Assembly (NCBI GenBank): GCA_036163455.1
Contig: JAYZKL010000031.1
Coordinates: 1 to 24,416 of the forward strand
Direction of reading: 5' to 3'
Length of the DNA stretch: 24,416 nucleotides
From: GCA-2701705 sp036163455
GTDB taxonomy: Bacteria > Pseudomonadota > Gammaproteobacteria > GCA-002705445 > GCA-002716945
The notes under the pieces are model-generated. The model had not been told where the DNA came from. It made no database searches and worked only from the letters and a program-made list of their open reading frames with translations. A program made the position numbers and the translations under genes. This document shows positions 7,482-15,763 of this stretch, piece after piece; position 1 is the stretch's first letter, and each line of letters starts with the position of its first letter.

Positions 7482-9263
7482 TTAATAAATCCTTGCTTTT
7501 AATTTAACTGTTTCAACTTCATCTGTTAAAGTATCCAATTGTACAGGTCTATAATCAAATTTTTCTTTACCATCTTCATCAATCCAAATTAAGGTATGTT
7601 TCAGCCATTCCTTGTCATCTCTATCTGGATAATCATCACGGGCATGACTACCTCTGCTTTCTTTTCTATTGTAAGCTGAATAAAGTGTTGCTAATGATTG
7701 TAATAATAAATTATTTAATTCTAATGTTTCAACCAAATCAGTATTCCAGATCATAGATTTATCAGAAACATTTATATTTTTAAAAGAAGCAAATATATCT
7801 TTCATGATATCTATTCCTTTTTTTAAGGTTTCTTCATCCCTATATACAGGTGCATAGCGCTGCATTGTTTTCTGCATTTTATCTCTAAGTTCCGAAGTTT
7901 TAATATCTCCAGAATTATTTCTTATTGAGTCAAACTGACTTAATGATTTTTCAATATTTTGAAGTTTTACATCTACATGATTTTTAGATTTATTTTTTAA
8001 TAATTCAATTGCTCTTTCTGAAGCAGAACGACCAAACACAATTAAGTCTAACAATGAATTTGACCCCAATCTATTAGCTCCGTGCACAGAAACGCAAGCT
8101 CCTTCTCCAACGGCCATTAAACCTTCTACTAAAGATGCACTTTGCCCCTGGTTTAATACTTCTGTATTGTAATTTGTTGGTACACCCCCCATGTTATAAT
8201 GAACTGTTGGTATAACAGGTATAGGTTCTTTTGTTGCATCTACTCCAGCAAAAATCCTTGCTGTCTCAGCAATACCAGGCAACTTTTCATTAATAATTCT
8301 TTCATTCAAGTGTTCTAGATGAAGATTAACATAATCTTTGTCTGGACCAATACCTCTACCTTCATTAACCTCAATCTGTATTGCTCTACTTACGACATCT
8401 CTAGATGCAAGGTCTTTAGCTTTGGGTGCATAAATAGGCATAAATCTTTCGCCTTCAGAATTCGTTAGAAAACCACCTTCTCCTCTTGCTCCTTCCGTTA
8501 TTAAACATCCTGCCCCATAAATACCAGTTGGATGAAATTGAACAAATTCCATATCTTGTAGTGGTAAATTCGCTCTCAATACCATGCCACTTCCATCACC
8601 AGTGCAGGTATGAGCAGATGTAGAAGATAAATATGCTCTGCCATATCCTCCTGTTGCCAAAATAACTATGTGTGATTGAAAAAAATGAATTGATCCATCC
8701 TCTAAACACCAAGCTAATACCCCCACACATTTCTCATCTTGGAAAACTAAATCTAGTACAAAATACTCAATAAAGAAATCTACGTTGTTTTTGATAGATT
8801 GTGAATAAAGAGTATGTAATATAGCATGCCCTGTTCTATCTGCTGCCGCACAAGTTCTTTGCGCTATACCTTCACCAAAGTTTGTTGTCATTCCACCAAA
8901 AGGACGTTGGTAAATTTTACCCTCTTGTGTTCTTGAAAATGGAACGCCAAAATGTTCAAGTTCAATGATTGCATCAACAGCATTTTTACACATATATTCA
9001 ATTGAATCTTGATCTCCTAACCAGTCTGAACCTTTGACTGTATCATACATATGCCATCTCCAATTATCATCTCCCATATTCCCAAGTGCGCCACTTATAC
9101 CACCTTGTGCAGCAACTGTATGGCTTCTGGTTGGAAATACTTTAGAGATACAGGCAACTGAATTTTCTGATTGTGCTAATCCAAGAGAAGCTCTCAATCC
9201 AGAACCACCTGCACCTATAATGATTACATCATGTTTATGTTTCTCTATATTATATTTTTTCAT
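7482..9263 (-). CDS. sdhA: Succinate dehydrogenase flavoprotein subunit
   Basis: SdhA oxidises succinate to fumarate in the TCA cycle and passes electrons to the respiratory chain. The N-terminal dinucleotide fold shows IIIGAGGSGLRASLGLA (about residues 14-30). H48 in RSHTVAAQGGISGALGN is the histidine expected to carry covalent FAD. The C-terminal half contains the active-site motifs HPTGIYGAG, SRDVVSRAI and HGANRLGSNSLLDLIVFGR. Length is 593 against 588 in E. coli. The operon also encodes SdhE and an SDHAF4-like protein, both of which act on this subunit. Confidence 0.98.
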   Translation of the reverse strand: MKKYNIEKHKHDVIIIGAGGSGLRASLGLAQSENSVACISKVFPTRSHTVAAQGGISGALGNMGDDNWRWHMYDTVKGSDWLGDQDSIEYMCKNAVDAIIELEHFGVPFSRTQEGKIYQRPFGGMTTNFGEGIAQRTCAAADRTGHAILHTLYSQSIKNNVDFFIEYFVLDLVFQDEKCVGVLAWCLEDGSIHFFQSHIVILATGGYGRAYLSSTSAHTCTGDGSGMVLRANLPLQDMEFVQFHPTGIYGAGCLITEGARGEGGFLTNSEGERFMPIYAPKAKDLASRDVVSRAIQIEVNEGRGIGPDKDYVNLHLEHLNERIINEKLPGIAETARIFAGVDATKEPIPVIPTVHYNMGGVPTNYNTEVLNQGQSASLVEGLMAVGEGACVSVHGANRLGSNSLLDLIVFGRSASERAIELLKNKSKNHVDVKLQNIEKSLSQFDSIRNNSGDIKTSELRDKMQKTMQRYAPVYRDEETLKKGIDIMKDIFASFKNINVSDKSMIWNTDLVETLELNNLLLQSLATLYSAYNRKESRGSHARDDYPDRDDKEWLKHTLIWIDEDGKEKFDYRPVQLDTLTDEVETVKLKARIY

Positions 9264-9264
9264 T

Positions 9265-9594
9265 TTAAGCTGTACCCGAAATTATAAATAACATTGATAC
9301 TGTGAATAATAATAAGATCAAATGAAAAATATTTGATATATGTACTAAAATTCTTTGTAATTCTGCATGATGAATATAATCTTCTATAATTACTTCTAAT
9401 CCAAGAGCGCTATGTAAATAAATTGTAAATGATGAAATAAATATAATTAAGATTCCAGGTACTGATGTTATATCATTTTTTATATCATCATAAGAAAAAG
9501 TATTAATATTCATAAAATATGAAACAAAATATATTATTACTGGTATTATAAGAACCGCAGTTATTCTCTGTAATATCCAAGATTTTATAGCCAC
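9265..9594 (-). CDS. sdhD: Succinate dehydrogenase membrane anchor subunit D
   Basis: This inner-membrane subunit helps form the heme b and ubiquinone sites. Three hydrophobic helices are visible (about residues 11-28, 46-70 and 82-106). W6 and LQRITAV at the start match the family. H61 in YLHSALGLEVIIEDY aligns with the E. coli heme ligand H71, and D72/Y73 align with the D82/Y83 quinone-site pair at exactly the same spacing. The start is GTG at 9592-9594: AAAGGAG lies seven bases upstream, whereas the TTG two codons earlier is only about one base from that ribosome site. Confidence 0.92.
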   Translation of the reverse strand: MAIKSWILQRITAVLIIPVIIYFVSYFMNINTFSYDDIKNDITSVPGILIIFISSFTIYLHSALGLEVIIEDYIHHAELQRILVHISNIFHLILLLFTVSMLFIISGTA

Positions 9595-9614
9595 TACCAA
9601 ACTCCTTTATGAAT

Positions 9615-9989
9615 TTAAAATATAAAAATTAAAGCAAATGTTGATGCAAATGATAAAAAAATAACTAAATAACCTGTCAAATAACTTTCTTTGATTTCAA
9701 GGCCTACGCCTAAATCCCAAAGCAGATGCCTTACACCATTAAATAAATGATAAGATAAAATAAATATCAAAAAAATTAGAATAAATTTAAAAAAATAATG
9801 ATTAAAAAAATTTAAAAATTCTGTAAATATGTTTTCTCCAAATGAAAAAAAGTATAAGCCCGCTGGTATTATTATAGAAACTCCAGATAATATTGCACCT
9901 GCTATTCTATGACTGATAGATAACACCGATGTTAATTGAGGCTTGTAAACCTGTAGGTGTGGTGATAAAGGCCTTTTAGAGTTTTTCAT
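9615..9989 (-). CDS. sdhC: Succinate dehydrogenase cytochrome b556 subunit C
   Basis: This is the second membrane anchor of complex II. The signature RPLSPHLQVYKPQLTSVLSI and SHRIAG (H27, R28) mark the quinone-site region before helix 1. H81 in LSYHLFNGVRHLLWD aligns with the E. coli heme ligand H84. Three membrane helices are seen at about 31-50, 64-86 and 103-124. Length is 124 residues (E. coli 129). An AAAGGA ribosome site precedes the ATG. It follows the small SDHAF4-like gene by 14 bases. Confidence 0.96.
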   Translation of the reverse strand: MKNSKRPLSPHLQVYKPQLTSVLSISHRIAGAILSGVSIIIPAGLYFFSFGENIFTEFLNFFNHYFFKFILIFLIFILSYHLFNGVRHLLWDLGVGLEIKESYLTGYLVIFLSFASTFALIFIF

Positions 9990-10003
9990 GTAAAATCCTT
10001 TTT

Positions 10004-10153
10004 CTAGAAATCAATACAACGTCCATTTTTTTCCCAATCTCCATATCGAGTTGGATCTAACCCTTTACGGCCACCTATCTCTATAGGTGTCGCTTTATTT
10101 GGTTTCTTCTTTTTTGAGATTTTTTGTTTGTCGGGTTTTCTTAGCTGATTCAT
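10004..10153 (-). CDS. SDHAF4-like succinate dehydrogenase assembly factor (DUF1674), 49 residues
   Basis: A 49-residue protein whose C-terminal half reads IGGRKGLDPTRYGDWEKNG and then ends in RCIDF. This matches the DUF1674/SDHAF4 signature (G-P-E-P-T-R-Y-G-D-W-E-x-x-G-x-x-x-D-F) at nearly every conserved position. In mitochondria SDHAF4 binds flavinylated SdhA, shields it from auto-oxidation and promotes joining to SdhB; the bacterial role is inferred from this. The N-terminal half is a lysine-rich, likely disordered tail. The start is an ATG with GGAGAG five bases upstream. It is the first gene of the sdh operon, 14 bases before sdhC. It is easy to miss because of its length. The name sdhF is sometimes used for such genes, but I leave the symbol empty. 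Confidence 0.88.
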   Translation of the reverse strand: MNQLRKPDKQKISKKKKPNKATPIEIGGRKGLDPTRYGDWEKNGRCIDF

Positions 10154-10300
10154 ATAATCTCTCCAATAGAGTATTATAAGTAAATATATATTAAATAAAT
10201 AGCTCTTTATTAGTATATGCTTATTTTGTATATTTTAGATTATAAATATAGTTTTTTTGGTAATATTTTTAATATATATTGTTATTAATCAATATTTTAT
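10154..10300. promoter_or_regulatory. Divergent control region between the sdh operon and ygfZ
   Basis: This 147-base, extremely A/T-rich spacer must carry the promoter of the long sdh operon. On the minus strand a perfect TATAAT occurs at 10178-10173, 20 bases before the small first gene, and another at 10244-10239. Neither has a recognisable TTGACA at 16-18 bases. ygfZ has no visible Shine-Dalgarno before its ATG. I see no clear operator palindrome or riboswitch fold. Confidence 0.35.
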
Positions 10301-11221
10301 ATGGATAATAAAGAAATAATCTCTTCTGCTCTTGAAAAAACAGCTGTAATTTCTGATGATCCAGAAACATGCTGTATAAGAGTTTCTGGTGATGATGCCA
10401 GCAAATTCTTGCAAGGACAATTCAGCAACGATATAAATGAACTAGATAATCAATTATATCAAATCTCATCTTTTTCAACACATCAGGGGAAAGTAATTGC
10501 CCTTCTAAAATTACTAAAAGCCCAAAATGGTTATTTTCTTTTAATCAACAAATCAATTTCAGAATATTTTATTAATAAACTTTCGATGTATGTGCTGAAT
10601 TCTAAGGTTACTATCGAAATACTAAATGACATTAAGATTTTTTGTATTTTAGATAATACAGGAGAGGTATTAAAGAAATTAAAATTATCTAAAAAAAATC
10701 AAGTTATTCAACTAGATAAAACTGGAACAATTATTCTAAATAATACTACTGAATATTATAAGTCGGCTATAGTAATCCAAAGTACTGATAATGCTATTAA
10801 AAATTTAATCGAAAGCATGGATATTAAAGAATCAGCAATAAATACTCTAAAATTATTAGATATATTTAATTGTTATATAAGAATAAATAATATTAATAAA
10901 GAAAAGTATATACCGCAAGTTCTTAATTTAGAGAAACTGAATGGCATTAACTATAAAAAAGGATGTTATACGGGCCAAGAAATAGTTGCTAGAACACATT
11001 ATCTAGGGAAAATTAAAAAAAGAGTGTTTATAGTATTTTCCAAGAAAGATAAAATAAATATAGAGGATAAAGTTTATAATAAAGATGGCGAATCGGTGGG
11101 TGAGATAATAGACGATGGTATTACTGTAAAGAATTTCTGCTATTCATTAGCAGTTCTAAAAATTGATGAAATAGATAATGACTTGTTTATAAAAGATGGT
11201 AGTTTAAATATTATTTATTAG
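10301..11221 (+). CDS. ygfZ: Folate-binding Fe-S cluster repair/assembly protein YgfZ
   Basis: YgfZ is a GcvT-like tetrahydrofolate-binding protein needed for full activity of several Fe-S enzymes, including complex II in some organisms. The N-terminal region contains the GcvT-like VSGDDASKFLQGQFSNDIN (about 28-46). The diagnostic motif KGCYTGQEIVARTHYLGK contains the essential cysteine, C222. Middle parts are poorly conserved and rich in Asn, Ile and Lys. Length is 306 (E. coli 326). In E. coli ygfZ also sits divergently beside sdhE (ygfY); here it is divergent from the whole sdh-sdhE operon. Its 3' end overlaps convergent mdh by 11 bases. Confidence 0.93.
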   Translation: MDNKEIISSALEKTAVISDDPETCCIRVSGDDASKFLQGQFSNDINELDNQLYQISSFSTHQGKVIALLKLLKAQNGYFLLINKSISEYFINKLSMYVLNSKVTIEILNDIKIFCILDNTGEVLKKLKLSKKNQVIQLDKTGTIILNNTTEYYKSAIVIQSTDNAIKNLIESMDIKESAINTLKLLDIFNCYIRINNINKEKYIPQVLNLEKLNGINYKKGCYTGQEIVARTHYLGKIKKRVFIVFSKKDKINIEDKVYNKDGESVGEIIDDGITVKNFCYSLAVLKIDEIDNDLFIKDGSLNIIY

Positions 11222-12197
11222 CTTTAAGTATATCTTTAACAATATCTCTTTCAGAAACTAATTCCTCCTCAGATTTTTTAATATATCCTTTGCTTAACTT
11301 ATCAATATCAAGATTGTTAATTACATTAAAATCATTCTTATTAAATTCTATAGGAAAAGAAAAAAATATTTCTGATGAAATTCCATACTCACCTGTAGAC
11401 ATAACTCCTAATGACTCCCAATCATTAGAACCATTTACAATATTATTAAAATGATCATAAATTGCGGAAGCTGCAGAAGCTGCACTAGATTTGCCTCTAT
11501 GTTCAATTATTTCAGCGCCTCTATTTTGTATTCGTGGTATAAAATCTTGGACAATCCATTTTTCATTAATCTTTTTATCATTAACAGCTGACTTATTATT
11601 AACTAATGCATGAAAAATATTAGGGTATTGAGTAGTTGAATGATTTCCCCAAACCACTAATTGTCTAATATTTTCAACTGTTTCATTTAGTTGAGTTGCT
11701 AAGATACTCTTTGCTCTATTTTGATCTAGCTTCATTAAAGAGGTAATATTTTTTTCTGGTATATTGGGAGTAGAGTTTTGTATTATAAAAGCATTTGTAT
11801 TTGCTGGGTTCCCAACAACTATAACTTTTGTTGTTTTTTTGCAGCACTCATTAATAATTTTGCCATGTGCCTTGAAAATTTGTGCGTTTTCCAACAATAA
11901 ATCTGATCTTTGCATACCCTTCGTTCGAGGTTTAGCGCCAACAAGAAAAATAAAATCACTATTTATAAATGCTGTTTCAGGATTATCAGTAATTGATATT
12001 GAATGCAGTGTCTCAAAAGCACAATCTTCTATTTCATACTTGAGTCCAAGTAAAACAGGTTTCATTTCAGGTATATCAAGAAGACTTAACTCAATTTTTG
12101 TATCTCGACTAAATACTGATGAAGAGAGTATTCTAAATATGAGAGAATAAGCAATATTGCCGGCTGCTCCTGTAATTACAATTTTTTGTGTACTCAT
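11211..12197 (-). CDS. mdh: NAD-dependent malate dehydrogenase
   Basis: Interconverts malate and oxaloacetate in the TCA cycle. The N-terminal nucleotide fold is ITGAAGNIAYSL, and D41 at the end of the second strand (SLLDIP) points to NAD rather than NADP. Substrate-binding arginines are R91 and R97 in PRTKGMQR and R161 in KLDQNRAK; the catalytic pair is D158 and H186 (WGNHS). VVGNPANTNA is typical of the cytosolic-type (MDH1-like) branch, about 328 residues long. It is the last gene after kdsB, with a four-base ATGA overlap, so it is co-transcribed with lipid A genes. Confidence 0.95.
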   Translation of the reverse strand: MSTQKIVITGAAGNIAYSLIFRILSSSVFSRDTKIELSLLDIPEMKPVLLGLKYEIEDCAFETLHSISITDNPETAFINSDFIFLVGAKPRTKGMQRSDLLLENAQIFKAHGKIINECCKKTTKVIVVGNPANTNAFIIQNSTPNIPEKNITSLMKLDQNRAKSILATQLNETVENIRQLVVWGNHSTTQYPNIFHALVNNKSAVNDKKINEKWIVQDFIPRIQNRGAEIIEHRGKSSAASAASAIYDHFNNIVNGSNDWESLGVMSTGEYGISSEIFFSFPIEFNKNDFNVINNLDIDKLSKGYIKKSEEELVSERDIVKDILKANK

Positions 12198-12913
12198 AAT
12201 TTAAACTTCCTAGCTAATTTTAAGTCTTTTTGTGTATTGATGCTGTATGATGAATGATTTTTTAGTAAAACACATTTAATTTGTATATTATTCCAAAGGA
12301 ATCTTAATTGTTCAAGTTTCTCAGATTTCTCAAATGGTGAAGGAGCTAATTTAGGATATTTTTTTATAACACCAACTCTGTAAGCATAAATTCCAATATG
12401 GATATAAGAAGTCTTATTGTTATTATAAGGGACTGGGAGTCGAGTAAAAACAAGAGCATTATTATCAGTATCTATAACAGCTTTTACCATATTTTTATCA
12501 TTGAAGATTTCCAGATTTTTATTTTTAAAGATTAATGTAGCAACATCAATAGATTTTTTATTTTTCATGATTGTTATTAGTTTTTTAATACCACTTAATG
12601 AAAAATGAAATTCATCAGCTTGTATGTTAATAATAATATCATTATTACTATATTTTAGTATTTTCGATAACTCAGAGATTCTATCAGTTCCATTTTCAAA
12701 GATTTTCTTTGAATACCAACAATCAAGATTACATTTCTCAACAATACTTTTTATTGATAAACTATCTGTTGCAACAACAACTGAATCACATTGAATTTTT
12801 TTTGCTCTTAAACAGACATGTTCTATAAGAGTTTTTCCATGAATTTCTTTAATTAGTTTCTTTGGCAATCTTGACGATTGTAATCTTGCTGGAATAACTA
12901 TTCTAGTTTTCAT
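12194..12913 (-). CDS. kdsB: 3-deoxy-manno-octulosonate cytidylyltransferase (CMP-Kdo synthetase), divergent
   Basis: Activates Kdo with CTP for attachment to lipid A. Family features are the N-terminal nucleotide loop IPARLQSSRLPKKL, VVVATDS, NGTDRISE, FTRLPVPY, HIGIYAYR and EKSEKLEQLRFLW. Length is 239 residues (E. coli 248). Two usually strict positions are changed: the QGDEP motif reads QADEF (D100-E101 kept, Gly and Pro lost), and the C-terminal Mg-binding aspartate of the (V/I)DTxxDL motif is N226 (INTQKDL). The gene lies between lpxK and mdh with overlaps of 11 and 4 bases. The context supports KdsB, but the changes allow a related sugar-acid substrate. Confidence 0.85.
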   Translation of the reverse strand: MKTRIVIPARLQSSRLPKKLIKEIHGKTLIEHVCLRAKKIQCDSVVVATDSLSIKSIVEKCNLDCWYSKKIFENGTDRISELSKILKYSNNDIIINIQADEFHFSLSGIKKLITIMKNKKSIDVATLIFKNKNLEIFNDKNMVKAVIDTDNNALVFTRLPVPYNNNKTSYIHIGIYAYRVGVIKKYPKLAPSPFEKSEKLEQLRFLWNNIQIKCVLLKNHSSYSINTQKDLKLARKFKL

Positions 12914-13886
12914 TTTTAATTATCTTTTTTAAATGTATATTAAAATCGTTTATAAATTTTTTATTTGGTTTGATATTTAATTGCAATATCCATATTTTTT
13001 TATTATACATACTTAATTTTATAAAATCTTTTTCAGTTGTAAAAATTGGATAATTATCATCAAATATTATTTCTTTACCTGTGTAATTATGATGATCTGG
13101 ATATGTATGTAAGATATATTTTATCTTGTGACACTGAAATTCATACTTAATTTTTTCTATTGAACCAATGCCAGTAACAAGATGAACTTTACTGTTAGCA
13201 AATTTTTCTAATGATGTAGTATTAGAAGTTTTAGGATATTGAATATTGATGCTTGTCTCAATTGATGGATTGTCTAAATCAGAACAATTGTTTTTAACCA
13301 CTATATCAGCTGTGATTAATTTTGTTTTAGATTCTCTTAAAGGCCCTGCTGGTAAAAACAACTCATTACCAAATTTTCTAATTTGATCCACAACAACTAT
13401 CTCTAAATTTCTAAACAACGCATAATGTTGTAATCCGTCATCATGCATGATTATATCTGGATTATATTCATCTATCATTTTTTTTGTTGCATCAACTCTA
13501 TTTCCTCCTGTAATAACAGGTGCCTTTGTTTTTTTATAAATCAAAATAGCTTCATCTCCAAAATCAATAGCTGATACGCCCTCTTTTACTACTTTTGGTT
13601 TTGAAGCATTAGACTTATATCCTGATGAAATAATTCCAACACTTAATCCTTTTTTTATTAAATAATTACAAAGCCAAATAGTTAATGGAGTCTTTCCAGA
13701 TCCACCAACTGTTAAATTACCAATAATAACTATTGGGGTCTTGAATTTATGTGTTTTAAATATTTTTAATATATATAGTGATTGTCTGACTTTTAGTACT
13801 AAATAAAAAATCCAAGAGAATGGTAATAAAATAATACTTACTAGATTTAATTTACTATACCAGACTTTATTGAGTATTTTTTCCAT
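12903..13886 (-). CDS. lpxK: Tetraacyldisaccharide 4'-kinase
   Basis: LpxK adds the 4'-phosphate to the lipid A disaccharide precursor at the inner face of the inner membrane. The N-terminal hydrophobic helix (about residues 14-33) is the membrane anchor. The P-loop is GNLTVGGSGKTPL (57-69). HDDGLQHYALFRN (148-160) and the FGNELFLPAGPLRES segment (172-186) are family hallmarks. The usual SRGYG motif reads SSGYKS here (about 88-93), losing the arginine. Length 327 is normal. It follows msbA by three bases and overlaps kdsB by 11 bases, the usual lipid A gene order. Confidence 0.94.
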   Translation of the reverse strand: MEKILNKVWYSKLNLVSIILLPFSWIFYLVLKVRQSLYILKIFKTHKFKTPIVIIGNLTVGGSGKTPLTIWLCNYLIKKGLSVGIISSGYKSNASKPKVVKEGVSAIDFGDEAILIYKKTKAPVITGGNRVDATKKMIDEYNPDIIMHDDGLQHYALFRNLEIVVVDQIRKFGNELFLPAGPLRESKTKLITADIVVKNNCSDLDNPSIETSINIQYPKTSNTTSLEKFANSKVHLVTGIGSIEKIKYEFQCHKIKYILHTYPDHHNYTGKEIIFDDNYPIFTTEKDFIKLSMYNKKIWILQLNIKPNKKFINDFNIHLKKIIKNEN

Positions 13887-13889
13887 TTA

Positions 13890-15662
13890 TTATTGCTGAG
13901 GAAATTGAATTTTATGTAAACTCGCGTATAGACCGTTTTTTTCTAATAAATTTAAGTGTTTTCCTCTTTCAATAATTTCTCCTTTATCTAAAACTAATAT
14001 TTCATCAGCATTTTTAATTGTAGACAATCTGTGCGCAATAACTATTGTTGTTCTATTTTTTAGTAAGACTGCAATGGCTTTCTGTATAGATTTTTCAGAT
14101 TCAGAATCTAAAGAGCTTGTTGCTTCATCTAATAATAATATTGGCGACTCCTTTAGTATCGCTCTAGCAATAGCAATTCTTTGTCGCTGGCCTCCAGATA
14201 ACAGAACACCATTGTCTCCAACTATTGTTTCGTAACCATCAGGAAACTGCTCAATAAATTCATTTGCATTTGCGCTTAGTGATGCTGACTTTATTTCATT
14301 AAAAGTTTTATTCTCAAGCGAACCATATGCAATATTGTTCTTAATTGTGTCATTAAATAGAGTTAAATCTTGACCTACGTAAGCAATTAAACTCCGTAAA
14401 TTATTTAAACTATATTCATTTATATTTGATTTATCAATCAATATCTTTCCTGACACTAGGTCATAAAATCTTGGGATGAGATTCATTAAAGTTGATTTCC
14501 CACTTCCAGATTTTCCAACAATTGCGCAAGTAGATCCTTTTTTGACAGAAAAATTAATATTTTTTAAAACTAGTTGATCATTCCTTTCATAAGAGAAATT
14601 TATATCTTTAAAGTGTATTTCAGAAAAATCTCTTAGGTTATCTTTCTTGTTACCAGTTGATTTTTGAATATTATCAATTTCAATTGGTGAATCAATTAAA
14701 TCAAATATTGATTCACTTGCAGCAATTCCTCTTTGTAATACAACATTAATTTCAGCCAATCTTTTTAAAGGAGCAAACATAAGTATCATAGCAGTAATAA
14801 ATGACATAAAGGTTCCAACACTAATTACACCTAAAAATTCTTGTGAAGTGACTAAATAAATAATTCCTGACAGAAATAATGCAACTATAAATTGAACTAA
14901 AGGAATGCTAGTGCCTTGAATAAAAGCTAGTTTCATATGTTTAGATCTATTATTTTCATTAACTGATTCAAAAGACTTCTTTTCACTTTTTTCACCACTA
15001 AATATTTTTACAACCCTATGACCCTGTATTAGTTCTTCTACAACATGAGTAACAAAGCCCATAGATTTTTGTATATCTTTGCTAACATCACGGAACTTTG
15101 AACTCATATATTTCACAAATATCGCTATAAGAGGACCTATTATTAATAATCCTAAAGCTAAATGCCAACTATGATAAAACATTAAACCTAGCAACCCGAC
15201 TATTGTTAACCCATCACGAATAATAACAGTTATAGCTTTAGTGGCTGCTTCAGCAACTTGTTCAGTGTCATATGTGAGTTTTGATATTAATTCACCAGAT
15301 GATGCCATATCATAAGTTTTAGTTGGTGTATGGACTAGTTTATCAAACATTTCATTACGAATATTTTTAACTACATTCCTTCCAACCCATGCCATTCCAT
15401 ATGTAGATAGAAAGCCAGCAACGCTTCTAGCAAAAAATAGAGCAACAAGTAATAGTGGAAAATTCCTGATTGTTTCAGGATCTTTTTCGATAAAACTTCC
15501 ATCAAGTAAGGGTTTAATTAAAGCCGCAAACGCAGTATCTGTAACGGCAAAGACTGACATTGCGAAGATTGCAAGAAAGAAAACTAGCTTATATTTAAGG
15601 GTATAGCCAATTAATCTCTTATATACATGCAGCCCTTTTTTTGGTTTATCATATTCTTGCAT
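13890..15662 (-). CDS. msbA: Lipid A export ABC transporter MsbA (fused permease/ATPase)
   Basis: MsbA flips lipid A-core across the inner membrane using ATP. Residues 1-320 form the six-helix membrane domain and about 345-585 the ATPase. The ATPase motifs are complete: Walker A GKSGSGKST (383-391), Q-loop Q431, signature LSGGQ (488-492), Walker B ILLLDE (508-513) and the switch histidine H544. Length 590 agrees with MsbA (582 in E. coli). The position directly upstream of lpxK supports MsbA rather than another exporter. A TATAAT on the minus strand at 15702-15697 is a possible promoter. Confidence 0.94.
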   Translation of the reverse strand: MQEYDKPKKGLHVYKRLIGYTLKYKLVFFLAIFAMSVFAVTDTAFAALIKPLLDGSFIEKDPETIRNFPLLLVALFFARSVAGFLSTYGMAWVGRNVVKNIRNEMFDKLVHTPTKTYDMASSGELISKLTYDTEQVAEAATKAITVIIRDGLTIVGLLGLMFYHSWHLALGLLIIGPLIAIFVKYMSSKFRDVSKDIQKSMGFVTHVVEELIQGHRVVKIFSGEKSEKKSFESVNENNRSKHMKLAFIQGTSIPLVQFIVALFLSGIIYLVTSQEFLGVISVGTFMSFITAMILMFAPLKRLAEINVVLQRGIAASESIFDLIDSPIEIDNIQKSTGNKKDNLRDFSEIHFKDINFSYERNDQLVLKNINFSVKKGSTCAIVGKSGSGKSTLMNLIPRFYDLVSGKILIDKSNINEYSLNNLRSLIAYVGQDLTLFNDTIKNNIAYGSLENKTFNEIKSASLSANANEFIEQFPDGYETIVGDNGVLLSGGQRQRIAIARAILKESPILLLDEATSSLDSESEKSIQKAIAVLLKNRTTIVIAHRLSTIKNADEILVLDKGEIIERGKHLNLLEKNGLYASLHKIQFPQQ

Positions 15663-15763
15663 GATTTTATTAACATTACTGTCAAAGAAATGTAGTATTA
15701 TATGATATTAATACATTTACAAGAAAAAATATCCATATTTTGTACTGTTACAGTTGATATTTA
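15663..15763. promoter_or_regulatory. Divergent spacer between msbA operon and DUF2062 gene
   Basis: These 101 bases separate the two divergent units. On the minus strand TATAAT at 15702-15697 lies about 35 bases before the msbA ATG, a reasonable -10 distance, but with no good -35. The plus-strand signals for the DUF2062 gene are not clear, and no Shine-Dalgarno is seen before its ATG. Confidence 0.3.

Noticed and set aside
9034..9291. 85-codon plus-strand frame opposite the 5' end of sdhA
   Set aside because: Lies antisense over the FAD-binding region of sdhA; its composition follows from the codons of the opposite strand.
10154..10300. Possible riboswitch or attenuator ahead of the sdh operon
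   Set aside because: The region is nearly pure A/T with no stable hairpin and no conserved aptamer-like elements; only -10-like hexamers can be pointed to.
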